51,638 nucleotides of DNA from positions 1 through 51,638 of the forward strand of contig CAKOQM010000003.1 of the NCBI GenBank assembly GCA_934101275.1. Direction: 5' to 3'. Below the pieces are notes generated by a model. The model did not search any database, was not told the DNA's origin, and worked only from the letters and a program-made list of their open reading frames with translations. Positions 7,676 to 16,367 of the stretch are shown here, piece by piece. Position numbers and translations under genes: made by a program. How positions within the stretch are numbered: the stretch's first letter is position 1; every line of letters starts with the position of its first letter. The DNA is from an uncultured Bacilli bacterium. Its GTDB lineage: Bacteria; Bacillota_I; Bacilli_A; RF39; UBA660.

Positions 7676-8382
7676 AATGCGTATAATTTTTTAACTTCTT
7701 TAATGCTTAATTTACGGCATTCTCCTGGTTTTAAACCTTCTAAGGTTAAAAAGGCATAGGTTTCTCTTTTAAGACGAATAACTTCGTGATGAAATGAGGA
7801 AAATATTTTTTTAACAATATGGTTTCGACCTTCTATAATGCCAATTAAAACCGTTGTCGTATTGCCTTCTTTATTTACTTTTTTAATTTTTAAGTAAGTA
7901 GGAATTACTTTTCTTCCTTCAATAACAATACCCTTTTTTAACTTCATGAATTCTTGAGGTGTTAAAAGACCTTCTATTTTTGCTAAATAAATCTTTTCGA
8001 CTTCATGAGACGGATGGGTTAAAATATTGGTAAGTTCACCATCATTTGTTAATAAAAGCAAACCTGTTGTGTTATAGTCTAGTCTTCCTACTGGGTAAAT
8101 ACGTCCCTTTGATGGAACTAAAGAAACAACGGTTGTTCTATCTTTTTCGTCTTTTACACTCGAAACTGTTTTGTCTGGTTTATATAAAAGATAATATTCT
8201 TTTTCTTCTTTGGCACTTAATATTTGCCCATCCACTTCAATTTCATCTTCATAAGAAACTTTTGTTCCTAATTCGGTTATTTTTTCGTTATTGACATAAA
8301 CTTTACCAGCGGTGATATATTCTTCGGCTTTTCTTCTTGAGCAAAAACCACTACTAGCGATGACTTTCTGTAATCTTTCCAT
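7666..8382 (-). CDS. rluB: Pseudouridine synthase RluB/RsuA family
   Basis: 238 residues. An N-terminal S4 RNA-binding domain (RLQKVIASSGFCSRRKAEEYI, residues 3-60) is followed by the RsuA/RluB catalytic domain with PVGRLDYNTTGLLLLTNDG, whose Asp is the catalytic nucleophile, and KIYLAKI. The family converts a helix-89 uridine of 23S rRNA (RluB) or a 16S uridine (RsuA); RluB is more likely in Bacillota. The ATG at 8382 is chosen over 8400 because GAGGA lies just upstream of it and a homology-supported MERLQKV follows. The gene overlaps the preceding synthase by 29 bases. Confidence 0.88.
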   Translation of the reverse strand: MERLQKVIASSGFCSRRKAEEYITAGKVYVNNEKITELGTKVSYEDEIEVDGQILSAKEEKEYYLLYKPDKTVSSVKDEKDRTTVVSLVPSKGRIYPVGRLDYNTTGLLLLTNDGELTNILTHPSHEVEKIYLAKIEGLLTPQEFMKLKKGIVIEGRKVIPTYLKIKKVNKEGNTTTVLIGIIEGRNHIVKKIFSSFHHEVIRLKRETYAFLTLEGLKPGECRKLSIKEVKKLYALKN

Positions 8383-9046
8383 TTTTTTCCTCACTTTCAA
8401 ACATTTTCATAAATTCTCTAGGCACTTTACATTCTATAACAAGAGAGTCTTTTTGATAAGGAACTTTTAAAGTTAACTGATAGGCATGAAGTCCTAGTCT
8501 TCCTAAAGGATTATTTTTAGCTTTATATTTTTTGTCTCCAATAATAGGATGACCATATTCTTTTAAAGAAACTCGTATTTGGTGTTTACGGCCCGTAAAA
8601 ATTTCAATATCTAAAAGCGAATACGCTCTTTTATGATAGATGGTTTCAAATTTTGTAATGGCAAGTTTGCCATGTTCTTTATCGGTAACACAAACATTTA
8701 AAAATTTATCTTCCTGTAAATAATACTGTAAAGTTTTACATTTATCTTTGACATCTTTTTCGACAACAGCCATGTATTTACGACTTAAAGCAACCTTATC
8801 CCAATTATTTTGTAAATAATTTTTTAATTCTTCATTTTTAGCAAAAACCACAATACCAGAAGTATCTCTATCTAAACGATTTACGATAAATATTTTATTT
8901 TTAGGATATTGTTTTTTTACATATTGACTCGCTTCATAATAAAGACTACTCGTTTTATTCTTTTCTGTGCCTATCGTTAATTGTTTGGAAGGTTTGTCAA
9001 CAATTAACAAATTTTTATCTTCGTATAGGATATGCATCTTTTTCAT
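8354..9046 (-). CDS. Pseudouridine synthase RluA/RluD family
   Basis: 230 residues of the RluA-type catalytic domain. ILYEDKNLLIVDKPS opens it, NRLDRDTSGIVVFAK contains the catalytic Asp in the RLDRxTSG signature, and GRKHQIRVSLKEYGHPIIGDKKYK closes the active site. There is no S4 domain, so it resembles the shorter RluA/YlyB/TruC-type enzymes that modify 23S rRNA or tRNA. The substrate cannot be told from sequence. It lies in a tight series with the lysozyme-like gene and rluB, with overlaps at both ends. Confidence 0.87.
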   Translation of the reverse strand: MKKMHILYEDKNLLIVDKPSKQLTIGTEKNKTSSLYYEASQYVKKQYPKNKIFIVNRLDRDTSGIVVFAKNEELKNYLQNNWDKVALSRKYMAVVEKDVKDKCKTLQYYLQEDKFLNVCVTDKEHGKLAITKFETIYHKRAYSLLDIEIFTGRKHQIRVSLKEYGHPIIGDKKYKAKNNPLGRLGLHAYQLTLKVPYQKDSLVIECKVPREFMKMFESEEKNGKITESHR

Positions 9047-10262
9047 AAATATCTTCTTCTTTCTTTTCTTTTTCTAAATTATAATGACGACTCGTTCCAT
9101 CTTTAAATAAAACGGTAAAGCCATTGATATAATCATCTGTAGTAAAATAACTTGCTACATGAGTGATATAAAAAGGATCCCCATTAGTATCAAAAGCTCC
9201 TGCGATTAAATCATCATAATCTATATCGGAATCAATTTTGTTTGGCCCCGCATTATAAGAAACCGCACCTTGGAATAAGTCTTTTTTTTGATTAACTAAA
9301 TAAGAAAGATAAAGAGCCGAAACTTGAATATTTTTATTTAAACTTTCTTCATCCTTTTGATATTTTAGATCAGTAATTTTTAAAATTTCATAGCCTTCCT
9401 TTTTTAACTGAATCGCTTTTTTAACTTCATCTTGTTCTTCTTCCGTAAACTTTGAAAAATTACCTAATGTTTCTAAATCCTTCAAAGGATAATCTTTATA
9501 ATAAGAATTTAAAACAAATATTTTATCTTGACCTACAAGATTACCATCTTGAAAAATCGGAGCAGTAAAACCACTTCCTCCACAAATAGAATCGGTAAGT
9601 TGACCTGGATTTGCCTTAAAAATATCATCGTTACGTTCTTGAGAAATTAACGCCTCTAAAAAAGAAGCATCAAGGCCATATCGACTCGCATAATACTGGA
9701 TACTTTGGCCAAAAACTTGATGTGTTTCCATTCTTTTTTCGTATTTATAGGCAGCTAGAGCACTTCCAGGAAAAGATAAAGTAATATCATTTTCTTTGGT
9801 TTCTTCAATGATGGGTTCTAAAACTTCTTGTGTCGTTGGTTCCTCTTCAATCTCTATGGTTGTCGCGATTGTTTCGGGAACTTCCGGAGTTTTTTGACTT
9901 TTCTTATGAAGAAAGGCACCCCCATAAATAACCACGATACCTAAAACTGCAGAAACAAGAACTTTTCTAAATTGAATAAAAACCTTTGCTTTTCTAGAAC
10001 GTAAACGTTTATGTTTCACTTTTTCTTTTTTAAATAACTCATAGCACTTATTATCTTTATATCGGTAAATATGAATCCCATCTTTAAAAGAATAAAAATA
10101 CATTCTTTCTTTATAAATAATCATTCGACTGCCTGCACTATCACCTTTGATATAAGAAAACTCATTAGGGTCAAAATATTCAAAGTAAGAGCGAAATTTT
10201 TCAATAACAGCAATATCTTTCGCACTTAATGAAGGATCCGAGATTAACTCCTCATACGTCAT
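9015..10262 (-). CDS. Membrane-anchored lysozyme-like (SLT) cell-wall protein
   Basis: 415 residues. The cytoplasmic N-terminus (about 1-100) contains an unknown YKDNKCYELFK-type module. One transmembrane helix follows (VLVSAVLGIVVIYGGAFL), then an acidic Thr/Glu linker, then an extracellular lysozyme-like domain. In that domain FLEALISQERND carries the probable catalytic Glu, and QGAVSYNAGPNKI matches the SLT motif. It should cleave peptidoglycan glycan strands. The start at 10262 has GAGGA 5-6 bases upstream and avoids overlap with DUF1292; an ATG at 10280 would add six residues. The 32-base overlap with the downstream synthase is unusual. Confidence 0.75.
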   Translation of the reverse strand: MTYEELISDPSLSAKDIAVIEKFRSYFEYFDPNEFSYIKGDSAGSRMIIYKERMYFYSFKDGIHIYRYKDNKCYELFKKEKVKHKRLRSRKAKVFIQFRKVLVSAVLGIVVIYGGAFLHKKSQKTPEVPETIATTIEIEEEPTTQEVLEPIIEETKENDITLSFPGSALAAYKYEKRMETHQVFGQSIQYYASRYGLDASFLEALISQERNDDIFKANPGQLTDSICGGSGFTAPIFQDGNLVGQDKIFVLNSYYKDYPLKDLETLGNFSKFTEEEQDEVKKAIQLKKEGYEILKITDLKYQKDEESLNKNIQVSALYLSYLVNQKKDLFQGAVSYNAGPNKIDSDIDYDDLIAGAFDTNGDPFYITHVASYFTTDDYINGFTVLFKDGTSRHYNLEKEKKEEDIYEKDAYPIRR

Positions 10263-10263
10263 A

Positions 10264-10506
10264 TTATTCCTCATAGTCATCTAAAAATTTTTTAATTTCT
10301 TCAAGTTCTTTTTCATCTGTAATATCAAAAAGTTCCCCATCTTTATCTGTAGGATCATAGCTTGAAACATATATTTCATCACTATTTTCATCCGTTTCAT
10401 AAATCACGTAATATTTTTTACGGTTTTCCGAAAACATTGTTGTAATAATATGGCATAAAATGCTTTGGCCATCTTCATCTAAATAAAATGTATCTTTATT
10501 TTCCAT
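10264..10506 (-). CDS. DUF1292 family protein (YrzB-like)
   Basis: An 80-residue, very acidic protein with the DUF1292 pattern: FYLDEDGQSILCHII head, KKYYVIYETDENSDEIYVSSYD centre and a Glu/Asp-rich helical tail ending in FLDDYEE. YrzB-type proteins are widespread in Bacillota and of unknown function. GAGGA lies 7-8 bases before the ATG inside the end of the upstream PLP-enzyme gene (11-base overlap), so translation is probably coupled. Confidence 0.8.
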   Translation of the reverse strand: MENKDTFYLDEDGQSILCHIITTMFSENRKKYYVIYETDENSDEIYVSSYDPTDKDGELFDITDEKELEEIKKFLDDYEE

Positions 10507-11764
10507 CTGAAATCCTCTTTTCTATTATTTTATTTACTGCTTTTAAAATACCTAACTTCGCGGATTGATAGGTGAGCCCTCCTTGTAAGTAAGCATAATA
10601 AGGGGGTCTTATAGGTCCGTCACAAGAAAGTTCTATACTAGAGCCTTGGGTAAAGGCACCTGCCGCCATGATAATTTGATCATCATATCCTGGCATATCT
10701 ACCGGGGTAGGTCGGGCGAAGGAATCAACTGGGCTTCCCTCTTGAATCCCTTCACAGAAAGAAATTAAATTTTCTTTTGTTTCTAAGGCGACCGTTAAAA
10801 CAATATCATTTTTGACTTCTTTAGCCATAGGGTCCGTTTTAAAGCCTAACTTTTCTAGCATCAAAGCAGCCAAAGTATTTATTTTTAAAGCACTCGCTAC
10901 AACGGAAGGAGCCATAAACAAACCTTGTAAAAAGCTTTTATTTGCCCCAAGACTTGGGCCAACTTCTCTTCCCTCACCAGGGAGGGTTAGAGCTTCCGCG
11001 ACTAAATCAACATAACATTTTTTCCCAACAACGTATCCTCCATTTGAGGCAAGACCTCCTCCCATGTTTTTAATTAAAGAACCCACAACAACATCAGCAC
11101 CCACTTCGGTTGGTTCTTTTTTACTGACAAGTTCACAGTAACAGTTATCCACCATGACAATCGTACTTGGACGAATACTTTTAATAAGTGAAATGACTTT
11201 AGAAACACTTTCGATACTTAAGCTTTTACGAGAAGAATAGCCCCGACTTCTTTGAATTTCAATTAATTTAACGGAATGTTCTTTTAAATACTTTTCGATT
11301 TTTTCATAGTCAAAATCATTATTTAAAAGATCTATTTCATCATAGAGAACGCCAAAACTTTTTAAAGAACTTGGATTTTCTTTAATACCAATGACCTCAT
11401 GTAACGTATCATAAGGAGTCCCCGTTATACTAAGCATTAAATCATGGGGTCTTAAAAGGCCAAAAAGAGTTTTACTAAGAGCATGCGAACCCGAAACAAA
11501 TTGATTACGAACTAAAGCACTTTCACATTTAAAAATTTCTTTATAAACATTTTCAATGGCATCTCTTCCTAAGTCATCATACCCATAGCCTGTGGTTGTA
11601 TTAAAATGACTTTCGCTGATATGACAATCCCAGAAAGCCTTCATTACTTTAGCCGAATTATATTCTTCCATTTCATCATAAATTTGACATTGTTCTAGAA
11701 AATCTTTTTGAACACTTTCATAAATTTCATATGTTTTAGGATTTATTTCTAAAAATTCTTTCAT
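10496..11764 (-). CDS. ynbB: Methionine gamma-lyase family PLP enzyme (YnbB, 'aluminium resistance protein')
   Basis: 422 residues with the features of the YnbB family (PF06838). These are the HFNTTTGYGYDDLGRD opening, VRNQFVSGSHAL, IEIQRSRGYSSR, VMVDNCYCE for PLP contact, and GSLIKNMGGGLA, whose Lys should form the Schiff base. The family is related to cystathionine gamma-synthase/lyase enzymes, and its physiological substrate is not settled. It heads a compact run in which the SDR stop overlaps its start (ATGA, 4 bases). Length is normal and no key residue seems missing. Confidence 0.88.
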   Translation of the reverse strand: MKEFLEINPKTYEIYESVQKDFLEQCQIYDEMEEYNSAKVMKAFWDCHISESHFNTTTGYGYDDLGRDAIENVYKEIFKCESALVRNQFVSGSHALSKTLFGLLRPHDLMLSITGTPYDTLHEVIGIKENPSSLKSFGVLYDEIDLLNNDFDYEKIEKYLKEHSVKLIEIQRSRGYSSRKSLSIESVSKVISLIKSIRPSTIVMVDNCYCELVSKKEPTEVGADVVVGSLIKNMGGGLASNGGYVVGKKCYVDLVAEALTLPGEGREVGPSLGANKSFLQGLFMAPSVVASALKINTLAALMLEKLGFKTDPMAKEVKNDIVLTVALETKENLISFCEGIQEGSPVDSFARPTPVDMPGYDDQIIMAAGAFTQGSSIELSCDGPIRPPYYAYLQGGLTYQSAKLGILKAVNKIIEKRISDGK

Positions 11765-12411
11765 CTAACCACCTCAATTTCATCGGTTTTATCTGTGTTT
11801 ATATATTCTAACACTTTTTGGGTTGCTTTATCCAAAGAAACAAAAGATAAGTTTTCTTTAATATCGTCAGGAAAATCATTCATTGGTGTATCAAGCCACC
11901 CAAAACATAACGTATTAATTTTTTTATCCGGATATTCTCTTGCAAATTCATGACCAAGCATATTTAAAGAAACTTTGGATACGTCATACTCAAGACTTAC
12001 CATATCATATTTATCTATAGCATTATCAGAAGAAATATTGACGACCTCGTCAACGTCCGAGATGAGTTCTTTTAAAAGAAGAAAGGGAACTAAAGTATTT
12101 ACCTCTAAAACTTTTAAAAAGGTCTCTTTCGTTTTCTCTTCTAAAGGACTTAAATGTTCAATCGCGGCATTATTAATTAAAATATTAATGCCTTTCTTTT
12201 TGACTTCCAAAAGAAAATTTCGCACACTTTCATCACAGGTAAAGTCTGCCTCTATTAAAGCACATTTTCCCTTATATTTCTCTACCAAAGGTAAAAGCTT
12301 CTCTTTATTTTGACAGAACTGTAGATAAACAAAGTAACCTTCTTCCAGCAAGTAAGAAGCAAGAGCAAGCCCAAGACCACCGGATGCACCAGTTAATAAC
12401 ACTTTTTTCAT
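11761..12411 (-). CDS. Short-chain dehydrogenase/reductase
   Basis: 216 residues of a Rossmann-fold SDR. TGASGGLG (residues 7-14) is the cofactor loop, NNAA (80-83) the structural motif, and ISS (126-128), Tyr142 and Lys146 in YDVSK the catalytic set. The C-terminal substrate loop is short, as in compact FabG-like SDRs. The cofactor is probably NADP(H) or NAD(H), and the substrate is unknown. It overlaps its neighbours by four bases on each side, so it is translated as part of an operon with the ArsC-like and PLP-enzyme genes. Confidence 0.85.
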   Translation of the reverse strand: MKKVLLTGASGGLGLALASYLLEEGYFVYLQFCQNKEKLLPLVEKYKGKCALIEADFTCDESVRNFLLEVKKKGINILINNAAIEHLSPLEEKTKETFLKVLEVNTLVPFLLLKELISDVDEVVNISSDNAIDKYDMVSLEYDVSKVSLNMLGHEFAREYPDKKINTLCFGWLDTPMNDFPDDIKENLSFVSLDKATQKVLEYINTDKTDEIEVVR

Positions 12412-12755
12412 AAGGCTTCATACTCTTTTCTATCGTAACCAATAATCATTTTATCCGGCATAATAAGTATTGGTCTTTTTACTAACATACCATTGGTACT
12501 TAAAAGTTTTAGTTTTTCTTCATCCGTCATACTTTCTAATGTATCCTTTAGATGAAGCTCTTTATACACATTACCACTCGTATTAAAAAGTTTTTTCAAA
12601 GGGATGGAATACGTACTTACCCATACCTTTAATTCTTCATAAGTCGGATTTTCTTCTTTAATGTTTCTTTTCTCTACCAAAATATTTTTACTTTCCAAAG
12701 CCTTTAAAGCCATTTGACAGGTACTACACTTTGGATACCAAATAAATAAATTCAT
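12408..12755 (-). CDS. ArsC/Spx-family thioredoxin-fold protein
   Basis: 115 residues of the ArsC/YffB/Spx superfamily. The redox pair CSTC lies near the N-terminus (YPKCSTCQMAL), YEELKVWVSTYSIPLKKLFNTSG fits the ArsC helical insert, and KRPILIMPDKMIIGYDRKEYE is the usual C-terminal strand-turn. Arsenate reductase activity is not established. Spx-type regulators end in a different DNA-directed tail, so a YffB-like reductase is more likely. The ATG at 12755 has GAAGGAAG upstream at good spacing; an in-frame TTG at 12761 is less likely. Confidence 0.78.
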   Translation of the reverse strand: MNLFIWYPKCSTCQMALKALESKNILVEKRNIKEENPTYEELKVWVSTYSIPLKKLFNTSGNVYKELHLKDTLESMTDEEKLKLLSTNGMLVKRPILIMPDKMIIGYDRKEYEAL

Positions 12756-12813
12756 ATGCAACTTCCTTCACGTTTATTATAAAGGATAAAGAAAAAAAGT
12801 GCCAGAAAAATAT

Positions 12814-14007
12814 CTAGAGCACAAAATTTCCATCTTTAAAAATAAGTTTTTCGCCTTCTTCTGTCTGCGCGGTAATCTTTAAATCTGCCGTTCCTATCAT
12901 AAAATCCACATGGGTTTTTGAAACATTTATTCCTTTTTCTAGTAAAGCTTCATCTGTTTTTTCTGTACTATCAATACAATCAGGAAAACCAGCACCTAAA
13001 GCTAAATGACAGGAGGCATTCTCATCAAACAAAGTGGTTTTAAAAACAAGATGCGTGTTTGAAATGGGTGAATCATAAGGCACCAAGGCCACTTCCCCTA
13101 AATAAGAACTTTGTTCGTCAGTTTCTAAAATACTTTTTAAAACATCTTTTCCTTTCTTAGCTTCATAGGCAATAACTTTTCCATCTTGGAAAGTCAAAGA
13201 AAAATCTTCAATCATAACCCCATTATAAACTAAAGGTTTAGAGGCATAAACAATACCATTAGTACCTTTAAAAAAGGGACTTGTGTATACCTCATAACTC
13301 GGCATATTCACAAGGATTTTCTCATCCGCGGCACTTTTAAAGAGGTAAGAAGAAGGAAGAGTTAAATAAAGGTCCGTGCCTAAAGCATTTTCATAATGGA
13401 GAGTTTTAATTTTTAACTGATTTAATTTTTCTGTTCTCTTTTTTAAAGAGATTAAGTAATCTTCCCAAGCTTTGACAGGACTTTCTTTATCTATTAAACA
13501 CATCTTGTAGATTGCATCTTTTAGTTTTTCTAAAGCATCCGGTGTTTCGCCAAAAATATCTTTGGCCCAGTAAGGGTTTGGCAAGGCACAAATACACCAA
13601 TCAATTTCCATGCGAACTTCTTTCTCCCGAAAAAGGGTGGTATTTTTTTGAAAAAGTTCTTGATAAAAAGCTAATTTTTCCTCTTTAACATCCGTCATAA
13701 AACCCGGTATTTCACTTACAGTCATTAGGAATTTAGCCTTTTTTAAAGAAAATTCGTTCCATTTTTGAAATAAAGGTGTATAAAATTTCTCTATTTCATC
13801 CTTTTCTTTTTCTTGTAACATTTTTCTTTTTAAAGCACTATTACGATCAAAAAAATAAACATTTTTGACATTCATTTTTTGTAAAAGACATTCGATATCT
13901 TTTTTAAACGCACTATTGACAAAACTATCATAACTTATAAAAAGAGTGTCAGTTGATTCTAATTTTAAACAACTTTTTAAAAGGAAAGAAAGATACTTAT
14001 CTTGCAT
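12814..14007 (-). CDS. M29 family metallo-aminopeptidase (AmpS/PepS-like)
   Basis: 397 residues. The C-terminal half shows the M29 pattern of metal ligands: LGEVALVPYDSPIS, TLFDENASCHLALG and SKTHVDFMIGTADL, with the Glu, His and Asp expected to bind two metal ions. The N-terminal half is the dimerisation/lid domain (SCLKLESTDTLFISYDS and onward). It should release N-terminal residues from peptides in the cytosol. Length is close to the ~410 usual for AmpT/PepS. It stands 9 bases from the small membrane-protein gene upstream. Confidence 0.85.
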   Translation of the reverse strand: MQDKYLSFLLKSCLKLESTDTLFISYDSFVNSAFKKDIECLLQKMNVKNVYFFDRNSALKRKMLQEKEKDEIEKFYTPLFQKWNEFSLKKAKFLMTVSEIPGFMTDVKEEKLAFYQELFQKNTTLFREKEVRMEIDWCICALPNPYWAKDIFGETPDALEKLKDAIYKMCLIDKESPVKAWEDYLISLKKRTEKLNQLKIKTLHYENALGTDLYLTLPSSYLFKSAADEKILVNMPSYEVYTSPFFKGTNGIVYASKPLVYNGVMIEDFSLTFQDGKVIAYEAKKGKDVLKSILETDEQSSYLGEVALVPYDSPISNTHLVFKTTLFDENASCHLALGAGFPDCIDSTEKTDEALLEKGINVSKTHVDFMIGTADLKITAQTEEGEKLIFKDGNFVL

Positions 14008-14015
14008 AGTTCCCC

Positions 14016-14210
14016 CTAATCATGGTTAATAATAGCTAACGCGATTAACATTATCGCTGCGATTAAAAGACCAAAGACAAAAATATTAAAGGCATCTTCA
14101 CTCATAAACTGAAGAAAAAAGGAACGAATATCTCCCCAAACATCTTTAAAGAAAGTGACAAAGGGCTCTAAAAAAGATAGTAATTCATCTTTTAAACTTA
14201 AGTTTAGCAT
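14016..14210 (-). CDS. Small single-pass membrane protein
   Basis: 64 residues with an amphipathic N-terminal half (LSLKDELLSFLEPFVTFFKDVW) and one transmembrane helix at about 40-60 (AFNIFVFGLLIAAIMLIALAI). No family recognised. The start overlaps the end of the DUF1972 glycosyltransferase by 7 bases, consistent with coupled translation and a real gene. It may be an accessory of the polysaccharide cluster, but nothing in the sequence shows a function. Confidence 0.6.
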   Translation of the reverse strand: MLNLSLKDELLSFLEPFVTFFKDVWGDIRSFFLQFMSEDAFNIFVFGLLIAAIMLIALAIINHD

Positions 14211-15403
14211 GAAGTATCCTCCTTCTTTTGATCGTAACTGTGAAGAAGTTTGTCAAAAACAAACTCATATTTATCAACAACAATATCCCAAGTATAATTT
14301 TCATGAATACGTGCTTTAGCAAGCGTACCACATTCTTTCATTTCTTTTGGTGTCAATTTTTCACAACGAGCAATAATTTTCTTTAAAGAATTTTCTTTTT
14401 TTGAAAAGTAAAAGCACGTATCTTCGCCGACTTCACGGTTATAGCAAACATCATATAAAATATTAACATCTGTATTACTTAAAGCTTCTAATAAGGAAGG
14501 ATTCGTTCCACCTGCTGAATGACCATGAATATAGGCATAAGCATGAATTCTAAAATATAACAGTGCGGAAGCATCGTACACAGAGCCAATAAATTTAATA
14601 CGCTTATCCGTTTCAAAATGCGTTGTTTCTTTCAAATAATCATAAAATTTATTCTTTTCTAAATTACAAATGATGACCAAATCTCTTTTGGTTTTGGTTT
14701 TCATAAATTCTTTAATCATCGTCTCATAATTATTTTCAGGTACAAAACGTCCCACAATTAAATAATAGTCTTTATCTTTAATATCATATTTTTTCCATAA
14801 ATCTCTCACAATCGTATTTTTATAGGCCTTTTGATTTTCATAAGCCCCATAAGCAATAAAAGAAGTGGGTGTTTGATATTTCTCGTACTTTTCATCTACA
14901 TAAGCTTGAATCGCCTTAGAATCACATACACAATAATCACAGTATTTAATAGAAGTTCTTTCACTTATTTTAAAACATTCTTTAATCCACCAAGCCCATT
15001 TATCCCTTTTCCATTCTAAACCATCGGGATTAATAATAAATTTCGTATTTTTAAGTCTTTTTTTCCAAATAGGAATAAGAGGTCCAACTTTGCATCCAAG
15101 CATTAAAATAATAGTGTTTTGTAAATGGTTTTCTCGAATAAATTTTGTAACATAATTCATAGCTTTAATAGTAAAGTGAAACATCGTTGCAAAGCCTCTT
15201 TGAGGGGTATAAATTAAAGGACAAATAACACCATCCAAATGATTAATTTTTTTATCTTCTTCTTTAGTAAACGTTAAATGAGGAATATAAAAACAAAAAT
15301 CATTATTTTTATTATTTGAAATTAAATTGGTCACAAAAGTTTCCCAACCACCATAATTAAATTTATAGCCTCTGGCACCCACAATAAATATATTTTTTTT
15401 CAT
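14204..15403 (-). CDS. DUF1972-type glycosyltransferase (GT4-like)
   Basis: 399 residues. The N-terminus KKNIFIVGARGYKFNYGGWETFVTNL is the hallmark of DUF1972 glycosyltransferases (GARGIPxxYGGxET), some of which are rhamnosyltransferases starting polysaccharide side chains. The C-terminal GT-B lobe shows YLIVGRFVPENNYE and the donor-binding stretch HGHSAGGTNPSLLEALS. It should act on the cytoplasmic face of the membrane on a lipid-linked acceptor. It begins a group of glycosyltransferases reaching back to the TagO-like gene at 18.9 kb. Sugar specificity cannot be read. Confidence 0.85.
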   Translation of the reverse strand: MKKNIFIVGARGYKFNYGGWETFVTNLISNNKNNDFCFYIPHLTFTKEEDKKINHLDGVICPLIYTPQRGFATMFHFTIKAMNYVTKFIRENHLQNTIILMLGCKVGPLIPIWKKRLKNTKFIINPDGLEWKRDKWAWWIKECFKISERTSIKYCDYCVCDSKAIQAYVDEKYEKYQTPTSFIAYGAYENQKAYKNTIVRDLWKKYDIKDKDYYLIVGRFVPENNYETMIKEFMKTKTKRDLVIICNLEKNKFYDYLKETTHFETDKRIKFIGSVYDASALLYFRIHAYAYIHGHSAGGTNPSLLEALSNTDVNILYDVCYNREVGEDTCFYFSKKENSLKKIIARCEKLTPKEMKECGTLAKARIHENYTWDIVVDKYEFVFDKLLHSYDQKKEDTSC

Positions 15404-15412
15404 ACGTAACTC

Positions 15413-16258
15413 CTAAATCCAAAAAGTAAAATAAAGTAAAAAGACACTTATATAATAAAACAATTTTAATATGAATAATTTAAAAATATTACTATGATTA
15501 AAATTCTTTTCATAATAGAACATACTTTTCTTTAAAGTCTTATATTTCCTTATTTTTTTCATACTTTTATCAACTGATTTACTTTGTAAATGTTGCACAC
15601 TTAATTTTGTATCCACATAGCTTTTTAACCCTCTTTCTTGCGCTTTCTTAGCTAAAATATTTTCTTCATAATACAAAAAAGTACCTTCATCAAAATATTT
15701 GATTTTTTTCATATCTTTAAGTCTTGCCATAAAAAAGCAACCATGCAAAACATCAACTTTATTTAAACCATCTTTATAGTAAGAATCCGAATATTTTTGT
15801 AACCCAAAACTAAAACGATTAAAATAGTTCATTGTTGCTAAAAGTTCACACGCAAAACTAGGTAATTTCCATCCCTTTGTAATGTTACCATTCTCTAATA
15901 TTTTGGGTCCTAAAAAAGATATTTCATCATTTTTTTTCATATCTTTTATCATGTCATTTAAAACACTTTCCAAAACGATAACATCAGGATTAGAAATAAC
16001 GGCAAGTTCACACGTTGTTTCTTTGGCTAAATATTTTAAACCAAGATTATTCCCCGCGGCATAGCCCTTATTTTTTTTAGCTTCTAATAAAACAATTTTC
16101 TTATTTAAGAAAGGGGTTATTTTAGAAACAGACTCATCGGTACTACAGTTATCTACAATAACAATTTTGTTTAAACAACGGTAATCTTTAATTTGTTCAA
16201 TCATCTTAATGGTATTTTCATAATCATTATAATTTAATATGACAATTCCTGTTTTCAT
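15413..16258 (-). CDS. GT2 family glycosyltransferase
   Basis: 281 residues. GIVILNYNDYENTIKMI and IVDNCSTDES give the GT-A nucleotide-binding start, AVISNPDVIV the metal-binding region, and FFMARLKDMKKIKYFDEGTFLYYEENILAKKAQERG the rhamnosyltransferase-like acceptor region. Residues about 255-281 are a hydrophobic tail (LFILKLFYYISVFLLYFTFWI) that probably anchors it to the membrane. It lies 9 bases upstream of the DUF1972 gene. It likely extends a cell-surface polysaccharide; linkage unknown. Confidence 0.85.
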   Translation of the reverse strand: MKTGIVILNYNDYENTIKMIEQIKDYRCLNKIVIVDNCSTDESVSKITPFLNKKIVLLEAKKNKGYAAGNNLGLKYLAKETTCELAVISNPDVIVLESVLNDMIKDMKKNDEISFLGPKILENGNITKGWKLPSFACELLATMNYFNRFSFGLQKYSDSYYKDGLNKVDVLHGCFFMARLKDMKKIKYFDEGTFLYYEENILAKKAQERGLKSYVDTKLSVQHLQSKSVDKSMKKIRKYKTLKKSMFYYEKNFNHSNIFKLFILKLFYYISVFLLYFTFWI

Positions 16259-16328
16259 GCTTTTTTTTCTCCATTCTTTTTTATTGTATCAAATTTCTAA
16301 AGAAAAGTCTTTAAGATGTCCTCATTAA

Positions 16329-16364
16329 GGAAAAAAAGATGCAGTTTTCTTTTTCTACATCTTT
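16329..16364 (-). terminator. Terminator after the triple-fusion gene
   Basis: A 10-bp stem with one wobble, AAAGATGYAG type (16335-16344 with 16355-16364), and a 10-base T-rich loop is followed on the minus strand by a T-run. It separates the fusion gene from the GT2 gene. Confidence 0.72.
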
Positions 16365-16367
16365 ATA